This document shows positions 38,134 through 46,097 of a stretch of 64,000 bases of DNA, one piece after another. The position numbers were made by a program, and so were the translations under genes. The DNA is from an uncultured Allomuricauda sp. Its GTDB lineage: Bacteria > Bacteroidota > Bacteroidia > Flavobacteriales > Flavobacteriaceae. Each line of letters opens with the position of its first letter. The first letter of the stretch is position 1. The stretch lies in contig NZ_CANMPQ010000002.1 in assembly GCF_947499695.1 (NCBI RefSeq), forward strand, positions 1-64,000, in the 5' to 3' direction. The notes under the pieces were generated by a model. It made no database searches, had not been told where the DNA came from, and was given only the letters and a program-made list of their open reading frames with translations.

Positions 38134-39072
38134 TTGGAAAAAGAAACCTATGTAATTGGTGTGGATGTGGGAGGAACGCATATTTCCTCCGCCGTCGTGG
38201 CAATGAATCAGAAACAACTATTGCAAAACACCTATGCAACCAGTCATGTTGCCAATATGGAACCTAAAGACAACATTTTGAAAACTTGGGCCAGTTGTGT
38301 GAATAAGACCCTTGCAGCGGCCAATGGATTGTCTTTAACCGGAATCGCTTTTGCCATGCCAGGACCCTTTGATTATTCCACTGGGACAGCAAAATATCCC
38401 GAAGGTTTTAAATACGGTAGTTTGTATGGAACCCAAATCGAAAAAAGCTTAAATCCCCTTTTGAATCACAACGAAGTTTTACCTATTCGTTTTTTGAACG
38501 ACGCCACTTCTTTTGCAGTAGGTGAGGCATGGCTGGACGAAGGCAAAGGCTATAAAAAACAGCTCTGCGTTACCCTGGGAACAGGTTTGGGGGCTGGTTT
38601 TACGGCCAATGGTATTCCGGTTACATCTGGAAACAATGTTCCTCCTGATGGCATTCTTTGGAATATTCCGCATAACGATGGCATTGCCGACGATTATTTT
38701 TCCACCAGGGGATGCGTTAATGCTTACGAGGAATTGTCTGGCAAAACCGTAAAAGGTGTGAAGGAATTGGCAGATGCTTTTGACAAAGAGCCAAAGGCGA
38801 AACAGGTACTTGAAAACTTCGGAAAGGATTTAGGAAATTTTCTTTCACCATGGCTGAAAAAGTTTGATGCAGATGCGTTGGTGTTGGGAGGAAACATTTC
38901 CAAAGCATATTCTCGTTTTGGAAGCACCCTACAACAAGTTTTTAACGCTAACGGACTATCTATAGCCATCCGAACATCCGAACATATGGAAAAGGGCGCA
39001 ATAATCGGTTGCACAAAATTGTTCGATGCTACTTTTTGGGCTGCTGTTAAAAACGACTTACCCAGTATTTAA
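38134..39072 (+). CDS. ROK-family sugar kinase lacking the usual zinc-finger cysteines
   Basis: 312 residues starting at TTG; no ATG or GTG fits better, as the ATP-binding motif IGVDVGGTHISSAV begins at residue 8. Catalytic Asp123 lies in RFLNDATSFAVGEAW and LGTGLGAGF is the second phosphate loop. The ROK consensus CxCGxxGCxE is reduced to DYFSTRGCVNAYEE, so two of the three zinc cysteines are absent. Hexokinase activity on mannose or glucose is inferred from the mannoside locus. The reduced zinc motif may mean different structure around the sugar site. Confidence 0.88.
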   Translation: MEKETYVIGVDVGGTHISSAVVAMNQKQLLQNTYATSHVANMEPKDNILKTWASCVNKTLAAANGLSLTGIAFAMPGPFDYSTGTAKYPEGFKYGSLYGTQIEKSLNPLLNHNEVLPIRFLNDATSFAVGEAWLDEGKGYKKQLCVTLGTGLGAGFTANGIPVTSGNNVPPDGILWNIPHNDGIADDYFSTRGCVNAYEELSGKTVKGVKELADAFDKEPKAKQVLENFGKDLGNFLSPWLKKFDADALVLGGNISKAYSRFGSTLQQVFNANGLSIAIRTSEHMEKGAIIGCTKLFDATFWAAVKNDLPSI

Positions 39073-39089
39073 TACTAAAAAATCTAATG

Positions 39090-39115
39090 AGGGTAGGTAT
39101 AACTTAAACTACCCT
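39090..39115 (+). terminator. Possible weak terminator hairpin after the mannoside locus
   Basis: Arms AGGGTAG and CTACCCT enclose a 12-base loop 18 bp after the ROK gene. There is no clear T run after it, so it is only a tentative 3' end for the locus. Confidence 0.35.
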
Positions 39116-39286
39116 TGAATCTTAGGCTTAATTTCCCGAACTTCACTTATCGGTCGATATAGCTAATTAAAACAAGTGATATCCAACCGTTAGGAAACAT
39201 ATTGAATAGCCTAAACCTATAATTTTATTAAAGAAACACCTACCATACGGTTCCAAAGTTCATCTGGTTCAAAATCCTTTTTTGAT

Positions 39287-40099
39287 TTGGTAACACTTGA
39301 AGAAGTTTTCAAGAAAACACCAAGTGATCATAAACAAACGGAGAACCATAGACTTTCTTTTTATGTTTTATTCATAATAACAAAAGGAAAAGGAATACAT
39401 ACGATTGATTACAAAAATTATCCTTACCAAAAAGGAACAGTGTTTTCCTTAAGAAAAGGCGTTACACATAAATTCACCAGAAGTAAATCCGAAGGAACAT
39501 TGTTGATTTTTAAAGAAGACTTTATATTTAAACATCTTGGCAGGAAAGAAGGATTAAAATCGCTTCAGCTTTTTAATGAATTGATAAAATCTCCAAAAAT
39601 TGATTTGAGTGCCACCCTCTTTAAGGAAGTTGAAACTATATTAAATCAATTTCGCATAGAAACAGAACTTGAAAAAGACTCGTATACTTCGGGCATTAAG
39701 AGAAGTTTTCTCCACGTTTTAATTTCAAAATTATATCGTGAAAAAACGAAAGATAAAACTGTTTTCACAAATACAAAATACTTAGATCAGTTTCTGAAAT
39801 TTCAAAATTTAATTGAAGAACAATGGTCCGAAAGCAGAACCGCTCTCCACTACGCCAAACAAATGTCCATTACTCCCAAAACATTAAACAACGTTGTAAA
39901 AAGTACAATTAACAAGTCTTCAAAATCTTTAATTGACGAAATTGTTACCACTCAAATCAAACATCTTTTGGTAAACACCGAATTATCCATTACCGAAATT
40001 GCCTATCAATCGGGATTTGATGATCCTACCAATTTTTTCAAGTACTTCAAAAAAAACACGAAGTTGTCTCCTAATCAATTTAGAGAAATTCATAAGTAA
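39287..40099 (+). CDS. AraC-family transcriptional regulator
   Basis: 270 residues from a TTG start. An N-terminal cupin-like sensing domain (HRLSFYVLFIITKGKGIHTI, YPYQKGTVFSLRKG) precedes a C-terminal double helix-turn-helix with the AraC signature ITEIAYQSGFDDPTNFFKYF and KLSPNQFREIHK. The frame remains open upstream to 39215 and reads IRFQSSSGSKSFFDLVTLEE, which looks protein-like but has no ATG, GTG or TTG before 39287, so the true start may be a rarer codon such as the ATT at 39227. It precedes a set of small genes on the same strand and probably regulates them. Confidence 0.9.
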   Translation: MVTLEEVFKKTPSDHKQTENHRLSFYVLFIITKGKGIHTIDYKNYPYQKGTVFSLRKGVTHKFTRSKSEGTLLIFKEDFIFKHLGRKEGLKSLQLFNELIKSPKIDLSATLFKEVETILNQFRIETELEKDSYTSGIKRSFLHVLISKLYREKTKDKTVFTNTKYLDQFLKFQNLIEEQWSESRTALHYAKQMSITPKTLNNVVKSTINKSSKSLIDEIVTTQIKHLLVNTELSITEIAYQSGFDDPTNFFKYFKKNTKLSPNQFREIHK

Positions 40100-40187
40100 T
40101 TCCCCTTTTTTACAGTATTTAGGTGCTTTCTTACCATATGCAAAATGGCTTATCAAATTAAGTTTGCAGAATTAACTGTTTAAAATT

Positions 40188-40598
40188 ATGTCCATGACAA
40201 ATAGAGAGGCATTGAATGCATTTTACGAAAAAGCATTGACTGTAAATGCCGAAACAACTCCTGACGCAATACTAAATACCATTTTGGCGGATAGTTTTGT
40301 TTCTAAAGGTTCTATTGAAAACAAATCAAAAGAACAATTAACCGGACAATTAGGTTTTTTTTGGAAGCTGATTCCAGATTTGCAATGGACACCTCAGGAG
40401 GTAATCAACGAAGGAAATAAATATGTTGTGAGAAGCCTTGCCTCAGGCACTCCCAAAGGAGATTTTATGGGCTTGCCCACGGATGGAACCAAATCATTTA
40501 GCATTATGACCATTGATGTGCATACGGTTATTGACGGAAAAGTTATGGAAGTATATCATTTGGAAGATTGGGGAACCGCCATGAAACAATTACAGTAA
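40188..40598 (+). CDS. NTF2-like (SnoaL/ester cyclase type) protein
   Basis: 136 residues, no signal peptide. The pattern of an N-terminal helix (REALNAFYEKALTVNAETTP), DSFVSKGSIENKSKEQL, LIPDLQWTPQEVINEGNKYV and VYHLEDWGTAMKQL is that of SnoaL-like NTF2 folds such as ester cyclases and polyketide cyclase homologues. Substrate is unknown. It is the first of a group of small genes downstream of the AraC regulator. The upstream ATG ATG-like context (ATGTCCATGACA) leaves residues 1 or 3 as the start. Confidence 0.85.
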   Translation: MSMTNREALNAFYEKALTVNAETTPDAILNTILADSFVSKGSIENKSKEQLTGQLGFFWKLIPDLQWTPQEVINEGNKYVVRSLASGTPKGDFMGLPTDGTKSFSIMTIDVHTVIDGKVMEVYHLEDWGTAMKQLQ

Positions 40599-40623
40599 TA
40601 ACATTTTTTAATTAAAAATCAAG

Positions 40624-41169
40624 ATGAAAAAATTAATAGTATGCATTGTCATGGCTTTAACTTTTGGGAGCTGTGAAACAGCTAAAAAAAATGATGTGAA
40701 AGCTGAACATGAAACAGCAACTGAAGTAAAAGAAATGACTGCAAATGATAAATTGCTTGAGCAATCACAAGCGACTTTAGATTTAGCAAATGCTTTTATG
40801 TCCGCTATGGGCAAAGGAGATATGCAAACGATGAGCAATCTTATGCATGAAGACATGGTGTGGCAAAATGCTGGAGATTCTGACCTACCGTGGATGGGCC
40901 CTTGGACGGGTAAAAAGGCAATATTGGAAGAATTTTTTCCTGCATTTGGAGCAGGTTTCGTTACCAAAAAATGGGAGCCAACAGATGGATTTGCAAGTGG
41001 TGATACAGCAGCATTCTTTGGACAAATGGTTGGATTACTAAGTCATTCAAATAAGGAAACAAAAGAGTTCACATATGCCTTAAGGGTAAAAGTAAAGGAC
41101 GGGAAGATAATACTATGGAATTGGTTTGAGGACAGTCTGGAGGTTTCCAAAACATATCATTCAAAATAA
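40624..41169 (+). CDS. NTF2-like lipoprotein (SnoaL-like domain)
   Basis: 181 residues. Leader with lipobox TFGSC at about residue 17, then a charged linker rich in Glu and Lys, then an NTF2/SnoaL-like domain from about residue 50 (LANAFMSAMGKGDMQTMSNL, MHEDMVWQNAGDS, WMGPWTGKKAILEEFFPAFG, FTYALRVKVKDGKIILWNWF). It is exported while its neighbour at 40188 is cytoplasmic, although both share the same fold. No catalytic residues can be assigned. Confidence 0.85.
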   Translation: MKKLIVCIVMALTFGSCETAKKNDVKAEHETATEVKEMTANDKLLEQSQATLDLANAFMSAMGKGDMQTMSNLMHEDMVWQNAGDSDLPWMGPWTGKKAILEEFFPAFGAGFVTKKWEPTDGFASGDTAAFFGQMVGLLSHSNKETKEFTYALRVKVKDGKIILWNWFEDSLEVSKTYHSK

Positions 41170-41172
41170 CTC

Positions 41173-41613
41173 ATGGCTATGGAAGCATTTGAAGTAATAA
41201 AAAATGGAGAAGGAGAAAATTACAATTATTCGCAAGATCATTGTTTTATAAAGCTTTCTTCTCGACACACAAAAGGAGCATTGAGTTTTGTTGAAGACAA
41301 GTTAAAGCCAGGTTTTTACCTCGCCAGACATCATCATAAAATTATGACCGAAATCTTCTATATACTAGAGGGAGAAGTTGAGTTGATTTTTGATAATGAA
41401 ACTATTATTGCAAAACCGGGAGACACGGTAACTGTACCTCCTAACGTTTGGCATGCCGCAAGCTGCAAGGATGGTGGTAAGATGCTATCTATTTTTCAGA
41501 AAGGTCAATTCGACCTGTACCTAGAGCGGTTATCAAAAATGTCAGATAGTGATTTTGAAGATGCAGAATTAATGAAATCCGTTTCCGCCGAATTTGATAT
41601 TTACGAGGATTGA
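41173..41613 (+). CDS. Small cupin-domain protein
   Basis: 146 residues, starting 3 bp after the preceding stop. The single cupin domain shows motif 1 as PGFYLARHHHKIMTEIFYIL with EGEVELI and motif 2 as PGDTVTVPPNVWHAASC, including the His and Glu residues expected for metal binding. Such cupins act as isomerases, dioxygenases or sensors; none can be chosen here. It is in the same run as the AraC regulator and NTF2-like genes. Confidence 0.9.
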   Translation: MAMEAFEVIKNGEGENYNYSQDHCFIKLSSRHTKGALSFVEDKLKPGFYLARHHHKIMTEIFYILEGEVELIFDNETIIAKPGDTVTVPPNVWHAASCKDGGKMLSIFQKGQFDLYLERLSKMSDSDFEDAELMKSVSAEFDIYED

Positions 41614-41630
41614 TTACCCTTTAATTAAAT

Positions 41631-42047
41631 ATGAGAACAATACAATTTTTATGTCTTTTTGCTTTTGGTTTTGCTTCCTTTTTACAGGCTCAAAACAGCT
41701 TGGATAAGGAAGAGCATTTATTGAATGGGACAAGTTTTACATTTCAATATCAAAACGCTGGTGCTATTGATATATCGTTTGAAAACGACAACATGACTTA
41801 TAAGTGGTTAAATGGAAGAAACATGGATCAACCTGCTAAAACCTATCCTTATAAATCTAAAAAGGTGGATTTCGGAATCTATTTAATTAATTGGCATGAA
41901 TCGGATACCAAAAATTTTGTGACTATGGTATATAATTTTAATAGCAACTCTTGTGCAGTCTCCGTCCTATCCAAATATACTAGTGAAAACCCTTTTTTAG
42001 GCTTTCAATCAGGTGTCATCGAACATGTAACCAAAAATAAAGAATGA
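41631..42047 (+). CDS. Exported MoaF-like protein (tentative)
   Basis: 138 residues with a signal peptide (FGFASFLQAQ). The body reads GTSFTFQYQNAGAIDISFEN, MTYKWLNGRNMDQPAKTYPY and VDFGIYLINWHESDTKNFVT, a beta-rich lipocalin/calycin-like pattern that recalls MoaF-family proteins. The family call is from memory and is not certain. Its stop overlaps the next start (ATGA), so the two are coupled. Confidence 0.65.
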   Translation: MRTIQFLCLFAFGFASFLQAQNSLDKEEHLLNGTSFTFQYQNAGAIDISFENDNMTYKWLNGRNMDQPAKTYPYKSKKVDFGIYLINWHESDTKNFVTMVYNFNSNSCAVSVLSKYTSENPFLGFQSGVIEHVTKNKE

Positions 42048-42517
42048 ACATGGGCACAACCTCTAAACTAAAGGACCTTAAAAAAGATGAAAAATTGTTT
42101 TTTATCGGACTTGTTATTTGGATTTTACTTCAGGTTTCTAGGTTTATTGCTATAAATTTAATTAATGACATTAATGGAGGAGAGGAATCATTAGCGTGGA
42201 TGTATCCGGCATACCTCGATATCTTTGCCGCAGTTTTAGCTCTGCCCCTTGTACTAAGTATCTTAAAATTTCGCGGATTATTAACTTGGACCTTTACCAT
42301 TGTATACCTAGTAATCTCAATTGTCGATCATTTCGGAAATTTTATCACGACCACTATTGTTGGACCTCCATCTATTGTTAAAGAGGGTATGAATCCCCTG
42401 CTCATACCAATAATTCAAACAATAATTGATTTTCTGTTTTTTGTTCTTTTATTAGCTCCAAAATATTATAAACTTTTCTTCAAAATTGGGAGGCAAAAAA
42501 ATATAGAATTCGTCTAA
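42044..42517 (+). CDS. Four-helix integral membrane protein of unknown function
   Basis: 157 residues with four predicted helices (LFFIGLVIWILLQVSRFIAI, YLDIFAAVLALPLVLSIL, LLTWTFTIVYLVISIVDHF, IPIIQTIIDFLFFVLLLA). I do not recognise a family. It is the last gene in the run that starts with the AraC regulator and is translationally coupled to the MoaF-like gene. Its second Met (residue 3 of the frame) is an alternative start. Confidence 0.7.
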   Translation: MNMGTTSKLKDLKKDEKLFFIGLVIWILLQVSRFIAINLINDINGGEESLAWMYPAYLDIFAAVLALPLVLSILKFRGLLTWTFTIVYLVISIVDHFGNFITTTIVGPPSIVKEGMNPLLIPIIQTIIDFLFFVLLLAPKYYKLFFKIGRQKNIEFV

Positions 42518-42728
42518 GAAAGTTTGATAGCATAGTAGTCAACAACAACTATTTAAGTATCTACCCAATGGTTTACGTTTTGTCGTTATCTCTTTTCCAA
42601 CATAAAAGTTAGTGTATAAAGTTTACTGTTTTTTACACACAAGGCTTATAAGTATATGTCTTACATAGACGGATAGTTTTTTTTCGGTTTACCTTAACAA
42701 TCCTGCTTTTTATTAGTAGTTTTCAGGT

Positions 42729-43667
42729 ATGAAGAAGGATAAGGACTATTTTTTTCATCTGTATGAAATAGCTAGTCACCTGAACAAGGAATTTTCGTTG
42801 CATTCCGCACTGCGTAAATCGTTGGAGAAGATGGTGGAAATCCTTGATTTGGAAACCGGATGGGTATGGCTTACCGAACCAGGCAACAAATCGGTTTATC
42901 TGGCTGCTTCCTATAACCTGCCCCCTGCTCTTAGCAATCATCCGGAACGCTTATCCGGAGGGTGCTATTGCATAAAACAGTACTTATCTGATGATATCGA
43001 CCAGGCCATGAACATTAGCGAGGTGGCCTGTACAAGGTTACAGAATATCGACTTCGGAACCCAAGGGCTTAAGTTTCATGCGACTATTCCAGTCATCGTC
43101 AACAAACAAAAGGTGGGCCTCATTAATTTATTGAGCAAGGAAACCCGTCAATTAACAGAAAAAGAACTCACGATTTTAAACACCGTTAGTGAATTGGTGG
43201 GTACCGCTGTGCAGCGTACCCGATTACAGCAATCTTATGGAGATCAAAACAAAGTATCCGACACATCGCTACATGATGTATTGGATCGAGTTTTTACTCC
43301 TCAAATGGAAGCCATTATCTCCAATCTTAAAAGTACCAAGAGTGATAAATCAAAAATAAAAGAAGCGCTCAAAACAACTACTGAGTTACAGGAACAACTA
43401 AGGCTACTGCTTACGGAAACGGAGCAATATGAATCAGGTTCTTCCCAAAGTAAGTTCAGCTATCCCGAAATGCCCTTGACCAAACGTGAGTTGGAAGTGC
43501 TAACCCTTATAAAAAAAGGACTCACCAATGAGCAAATTGGCAAACAGCTGTACATTACTGAGCGTACCGTAAAATTCCATGTCACGGCAATCCTATCAAA
43601 ACTTCATGCTGACAATAGAACCGAAGCCGTGGATGTAGCTCTAAAAAGAGGGCTTTTTAGTATCTAA
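42729..43667 (+). CDS. GAF-domain LuxR-type transcriptional regulator
   Basis: 312 residues. A GAF domain at about 20-165 (LHSALRKSLEKMVEILDLET, GLKFHATIPVIVNKQKVGLI) is followed by a linker and a C-terminal LuxR helix-turn-helix at about 245-310 (LTKRELEVLTLIKKGLTNEQ, GKQLYITERTVKFHVTAILS). The GAF domain has Cys79, Cys81 (GGCYCIKQYL) and Cys101 (VACTRLQ), a pattern also found in redox-sensing GAF domains of some histidine kinases; metal or cluster binding is inference. It faces the VOC gene downstream on the same strand, with a palindrome between them. Confidence 0.88.
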   Translation: MKKDKDYFFHLYEIASHLNKEFSLHSALRKSLEKMVEILDLETGWVWLTEPGNKSVYLAASYNLPPALSNHPERLSGGCYCIKQYLSDDIDQAMNISEVACTRLQNIDFGTQGLKFHATIPVIVNKQKVGLINLLSKETRQLTEKELTILNTVSELVGTAVQRTRLQQSYGDQNKVSDTSLHDVLDRVFTPQMEAIISNLKSTKSDKSKIKEALKTTTELQEQLRLLLTETEQYESGSSQSKFSYPEMPLTKRELEVLTLIKKGLTNEQIGKQLYITERTVKFHVTAILSKLHADNRTEAVDVALKRGLFSI

Positions 43668-43685
43668 AAAAAGACAACACCTTAC

Positions 43686-43701
43686 CTGTACTTAAGTACA
43701 G
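43686..43701. promoter_or_regulatory. Perfect 16-bp palindrome, candidate operator or terminator stem
   Basis: CTGTACTTAAGTACAG is a perfect palindrome, 19 bp after the GAF-LuxR stop and 78 bp before the VOC start. A further CTGTAC half-site occurs at 43710-43715. It could bind a dimeric regulator for the VOC gene, or, as a 6-bp stem with TTAA loop before a T-rich stretch, weakly terminate the regulator gene. Confidence 0.45.
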
Positions 43702-43778
43702 TATCTTTTCTGTACATAGGTTCGTTCCACACCTTCTTTTCTCTTTTCACCTTTGTAATTCACCAAAACAAAGTACTT

Positions 43779-44213
43779 ATGAAAACAAGGAATATCTATT
43801 TGGAACATGCCAATATCACTGTAAATAACATCCAAGAAGCCATTAATTTCTTTCAAACTGCATTCCCCCATTTTAAAATTAGGGGTGGCGGCAACGACAC
43901 TAGGGAATGGGTGCACCTCGGTGATGATGATACCTATATTGCGATTAACCAGGCAAAGTATAGTGACCTAAAAGCGAATAAGAACTATGACACCCTTGGA
44001 ATAAACCATATGGGTTTTGTTGTTGAGAATGTGGAAGAAATAGCACAAAACCTACTAGGCGCTGGATACAAACGAGATTATCCAAAGCAGGTTGAGCAAT
44101 TCAGAATCAGGGATTACTTTGCGGATGCCGATGGTAATCAGTTTGAGTTTGTGCAATACCTTAGTGAGTTGCCTGAAGAGCGCAACAACTATAGTAACCA
44201 AGTTACGGTATAA
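43779..44213 (+). CDS. VOC-superfamily (glyoxalase/dioxygenase-like) protein
   Basis: 144 residues, a single pair of beta-alpha-beta-beta-beta modules. His10 region (LEHANITVNNIQEAINFFQT), GINHMGFVVENVEEIAQNLL with a central His, and DADGNQFEFVQYL with the C-terminal Glu give the usual metal ligands of vicinal oxygen chelate proteins. The function could be glyoxalase, resistance protein or dioxygenase; nothing in the sequence decides. A candidate operator lies upstream. Confidence 0.88.
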   Translation: MKTRNIYLEHANITVNNIQEAINFFQTAFPHFKIRGGGNDTREWVHLGDDDTYIAINQAKYSDLKANKNYDTLGINHMGFVVENVEEIAQNLLGAGYKRDYPKQVEQFRIRDYFADADGNQFEFVQYLSELPEERNNYSNQVTV

Positions 44214-44225
44214 TCAAAAGGCGAA

Positions 44226-45068
44226 CTACTTGATCATTTTTAAGTTCACTACCTCCTGCTCGGTCAAATGGCGCCAGTGACCGCGTGGGAGGTCTTTTTT
44301 AGTAAGTCCGGCAAAAATTACTCGGTCCAATTTGGTCACTTTGTAGTCCAAATGTTCGAAAATGCGTCTTACAATACGATTTCGTCCACTATGGATTTCA
44401 ATACCAATCTCCTTTTTGGGAGCTCCTTGAATGTAGCTGACGTCATCCACGGAAACTTTACCATCGTCCAAGGTAAGTCCGTCTTGGATTTTCCGTAAAT
44501 CGGCCAAGGCCAGATTTTTATCCAAATGCACATGATAAATCTTTCGAACACCGTAGGTGGGATGCGTCAATTTCTTGGTGAGATCACCATCGTTGGTAAA
44601 AACCAACAATCCAGTGGTGTTGCGATCCAAACGTCCGACAGGAAGTAATCGGGAATTCGAGGCATTGGATACCAACTCCATTACCGTCCTTCTGCCCTTT
44701 TCATCACTGGTTGTGGTAATAAAGTTTTTAGGTTTGTTAAGCAGAATATATTCCTTTTTCTCTGGATTGAGTTTTCGTCCATCGAACCGCACATCATCGG
44801 ACAGCTTCACCTTGTATCCCATTTCTGTAACCACCTTACCATTGACCGAAACACTGCCAGCAGCAATATAAGTGTCCGCCTCTCTTCGGGAGCAGATACC
44901 AGCATTGGCAACATAGCGATTCAATCGAATTTCATCAGGGTTTGATTTCTGCGCCGGTTTTTGAGGTTTATTTCGAAATCCTTCTTTTTTAGGGAATGGT
45001 TTCTTTGGATTTCTTTTTTGTGAGTTTCCAGAAGGTCTTTTGCCTCTGTTATAGTCTGATTTCGCCAT
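44226..45068 (-). CDS. RsuA/RluB-family pseudouridine synthase
   Basis: 280 residues. A basic low-complexity N terminus (KRPSGNSQKRNPKKPFPKKE) precedes an S4 RNA-binding domain at about 47-95 (RLNRYVANAGICSRREADTY) and the catalytic domain with Asp148 in PVGRLDRNTTGLLVFTNDGD. The enzyme isomerises uridine to pseudouridine in ribosomal RNA; RluB-type 23S activity is likely, but RsuA or RluE/F are not excluded. It converges with the VOC gene, 12 bp apart. Confidence 0.93.
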   Translation of the reverse strand: MAKSDYNRGKRPSGNSQKRNPKKPFPKKEGFRNKPQKPAQKSNPDEIRLNRYVANAGICSRREADTYIAAGSVSVNGKVVTEMGYKVKLSDDVRFDGRKLNPEKKEYILLNKPKNFITTTSDEKGRRTVMELVSNASNSRLLPVGRLDRNTTGLLVFTNDGDLTKKLTHPTYGVRKIYHVHLDKNLALADLRKIQDGLTLDDGKVSVDDVSYIQGAPKKEIGIEIHSGRNRIVRRIFEHLDYKVTKLDRVIFAGLTKKDLPRGHWRHLTEQEVVNLKMIK

Positions 45069-45207
45069 CAGTCATAAATTTTTTGCAAAAGTAGTCCTTT
45101 TTATTTCCCCAAAGCATCTTATCAACAATCATTCAGTGTTGGATTTTTAGCTAAATTTTTCCGAACTTCATTTTTCATGGAATTTTCATCCTTTAAACAA
45201 AATCTAC

Positions 45208-45621
45208 ATGGAAGAAAAACTAAAAGCAGTAAAAACAATTCATATCGCCCTAATACTTGGTCTTGTTTTGGCCTATTTTTTTGCGGGTAACTTGCTAAAT
45301 TTTGATTTTTTCCAGATCCCAGAAATCGAATCATCAACGTATCCTTTTTTATTGATACCGGTAGCGGCCATATTTTTAGGCAACTTTCTGTACAAACAAC
45401 AACTTAAAAATGCAGATAAAAGATTACCGCTGGAAGACAAAATAGGGGTTTACCAAACTGCATCCCTCATACGATGGGCCGTTGTAGAAGGAGCTGCCTT
45501 TGTGATTCTTTTTGTAAAGCCCGAACTAATTGTTATTGGCTTATTACTGATTGTCTATTTGGTATTCCTAAAACCCTCAAAAGAGGGCATGAAAAGAGAC
45601 TTTGATGCTGTGATTCAATAA
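45208..45621 (+). CDS. Small four-helix membrane protein of unknown function
   Basis: 137 residues with helices at IHIALILGLVLAYFFAGNLL, YPFLLIPVAAIFLGNFLY, LIRWAVVEGAAFVILFV and LIVIGLLLIVYLVFL. A conserved-looking loop DKRLPLEDKIGVYQTASL separates helices 2 and 3. I recognise no domain. It diverges from the pseudouridine synthase gene with 139 bp between them. Confidence 0.75.
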   Translation: MEEKLKAVKTIHIALILGLVLAYFFAGNLLNFDFFQIPEIESSTYPFLLIPVAAIFLGNFLYKQQLKNADKRLPLEDKIGVYQTASLIRWAVVEGAAFVILFVKPELIVIGLLLIVYLVFLKPSKEGMKRDFDAVIQ

Positions 45622-45692
45622 GAGAGAAAAGGAGTGCCAATCTAAATTCCTCAACCATTAGTCAACCGGGAGGCAACATCCATAAACTGATA

Positions 45693-46055
45693 TTGAATTT
45701 TTATGGTAAGATTCCCGAACTTACTTCTCAAACCAATTTGGCATCAATTCATACCGTGGTGAAAAACAAAAGCAACATATTAAACAGTATATCAATACTA
45801 AGCCTATTAATTTTGGTACTACTTTTTTTATTGATTATTGAGGACAGCCCTTTCATTTGGAAGCTTTTCCCAGGTAATTGGGTGCTACTATTCCCTTTAT
45901 TATTTTTTATTCCGTTAATACTGTCCGTACTATCCTTGAAAAGCAAAAAAAATGTATTGGCTAAAATAGTACTGAGCATTGCAATACTATTATTAATTCT
46001 AACAGGCGGATGGGCTACTTATATATTTGTCTTGGGATCGGCCTGGCAAAATTAA
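45693..46055 (+). CDS. Small three-helix membrane protein of unknown function
   Basis: 120 residues starting at TTG; no ATG or GTG occurs in frame before the first helix. Three hydrophobic helices (ILSLLILVLLFLLIIED, WVLLFPLLFFIPLILSVLSL, IVLSIAILLLILTGGWATYI) follow a soluble N-terminal stretch of about 30 residues. No family is recognised, and the start is uncertain. Confidence 0.6.
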   Translation: MNFYGKIPELTSQTNLASIHTVVKNKSNILNSISILSLLILVLLFLLIIEDSPFIWKLFPGNWVLLFPLLFFIPLILSVLSLKSKKNVLAKIVLSIAILLLILTGGWATYIFVLGSAWQN

Positions 46056-46097
46056 TCCCTACAATTGTGCACGTGCCATCAACAAAACAATTTGGCA

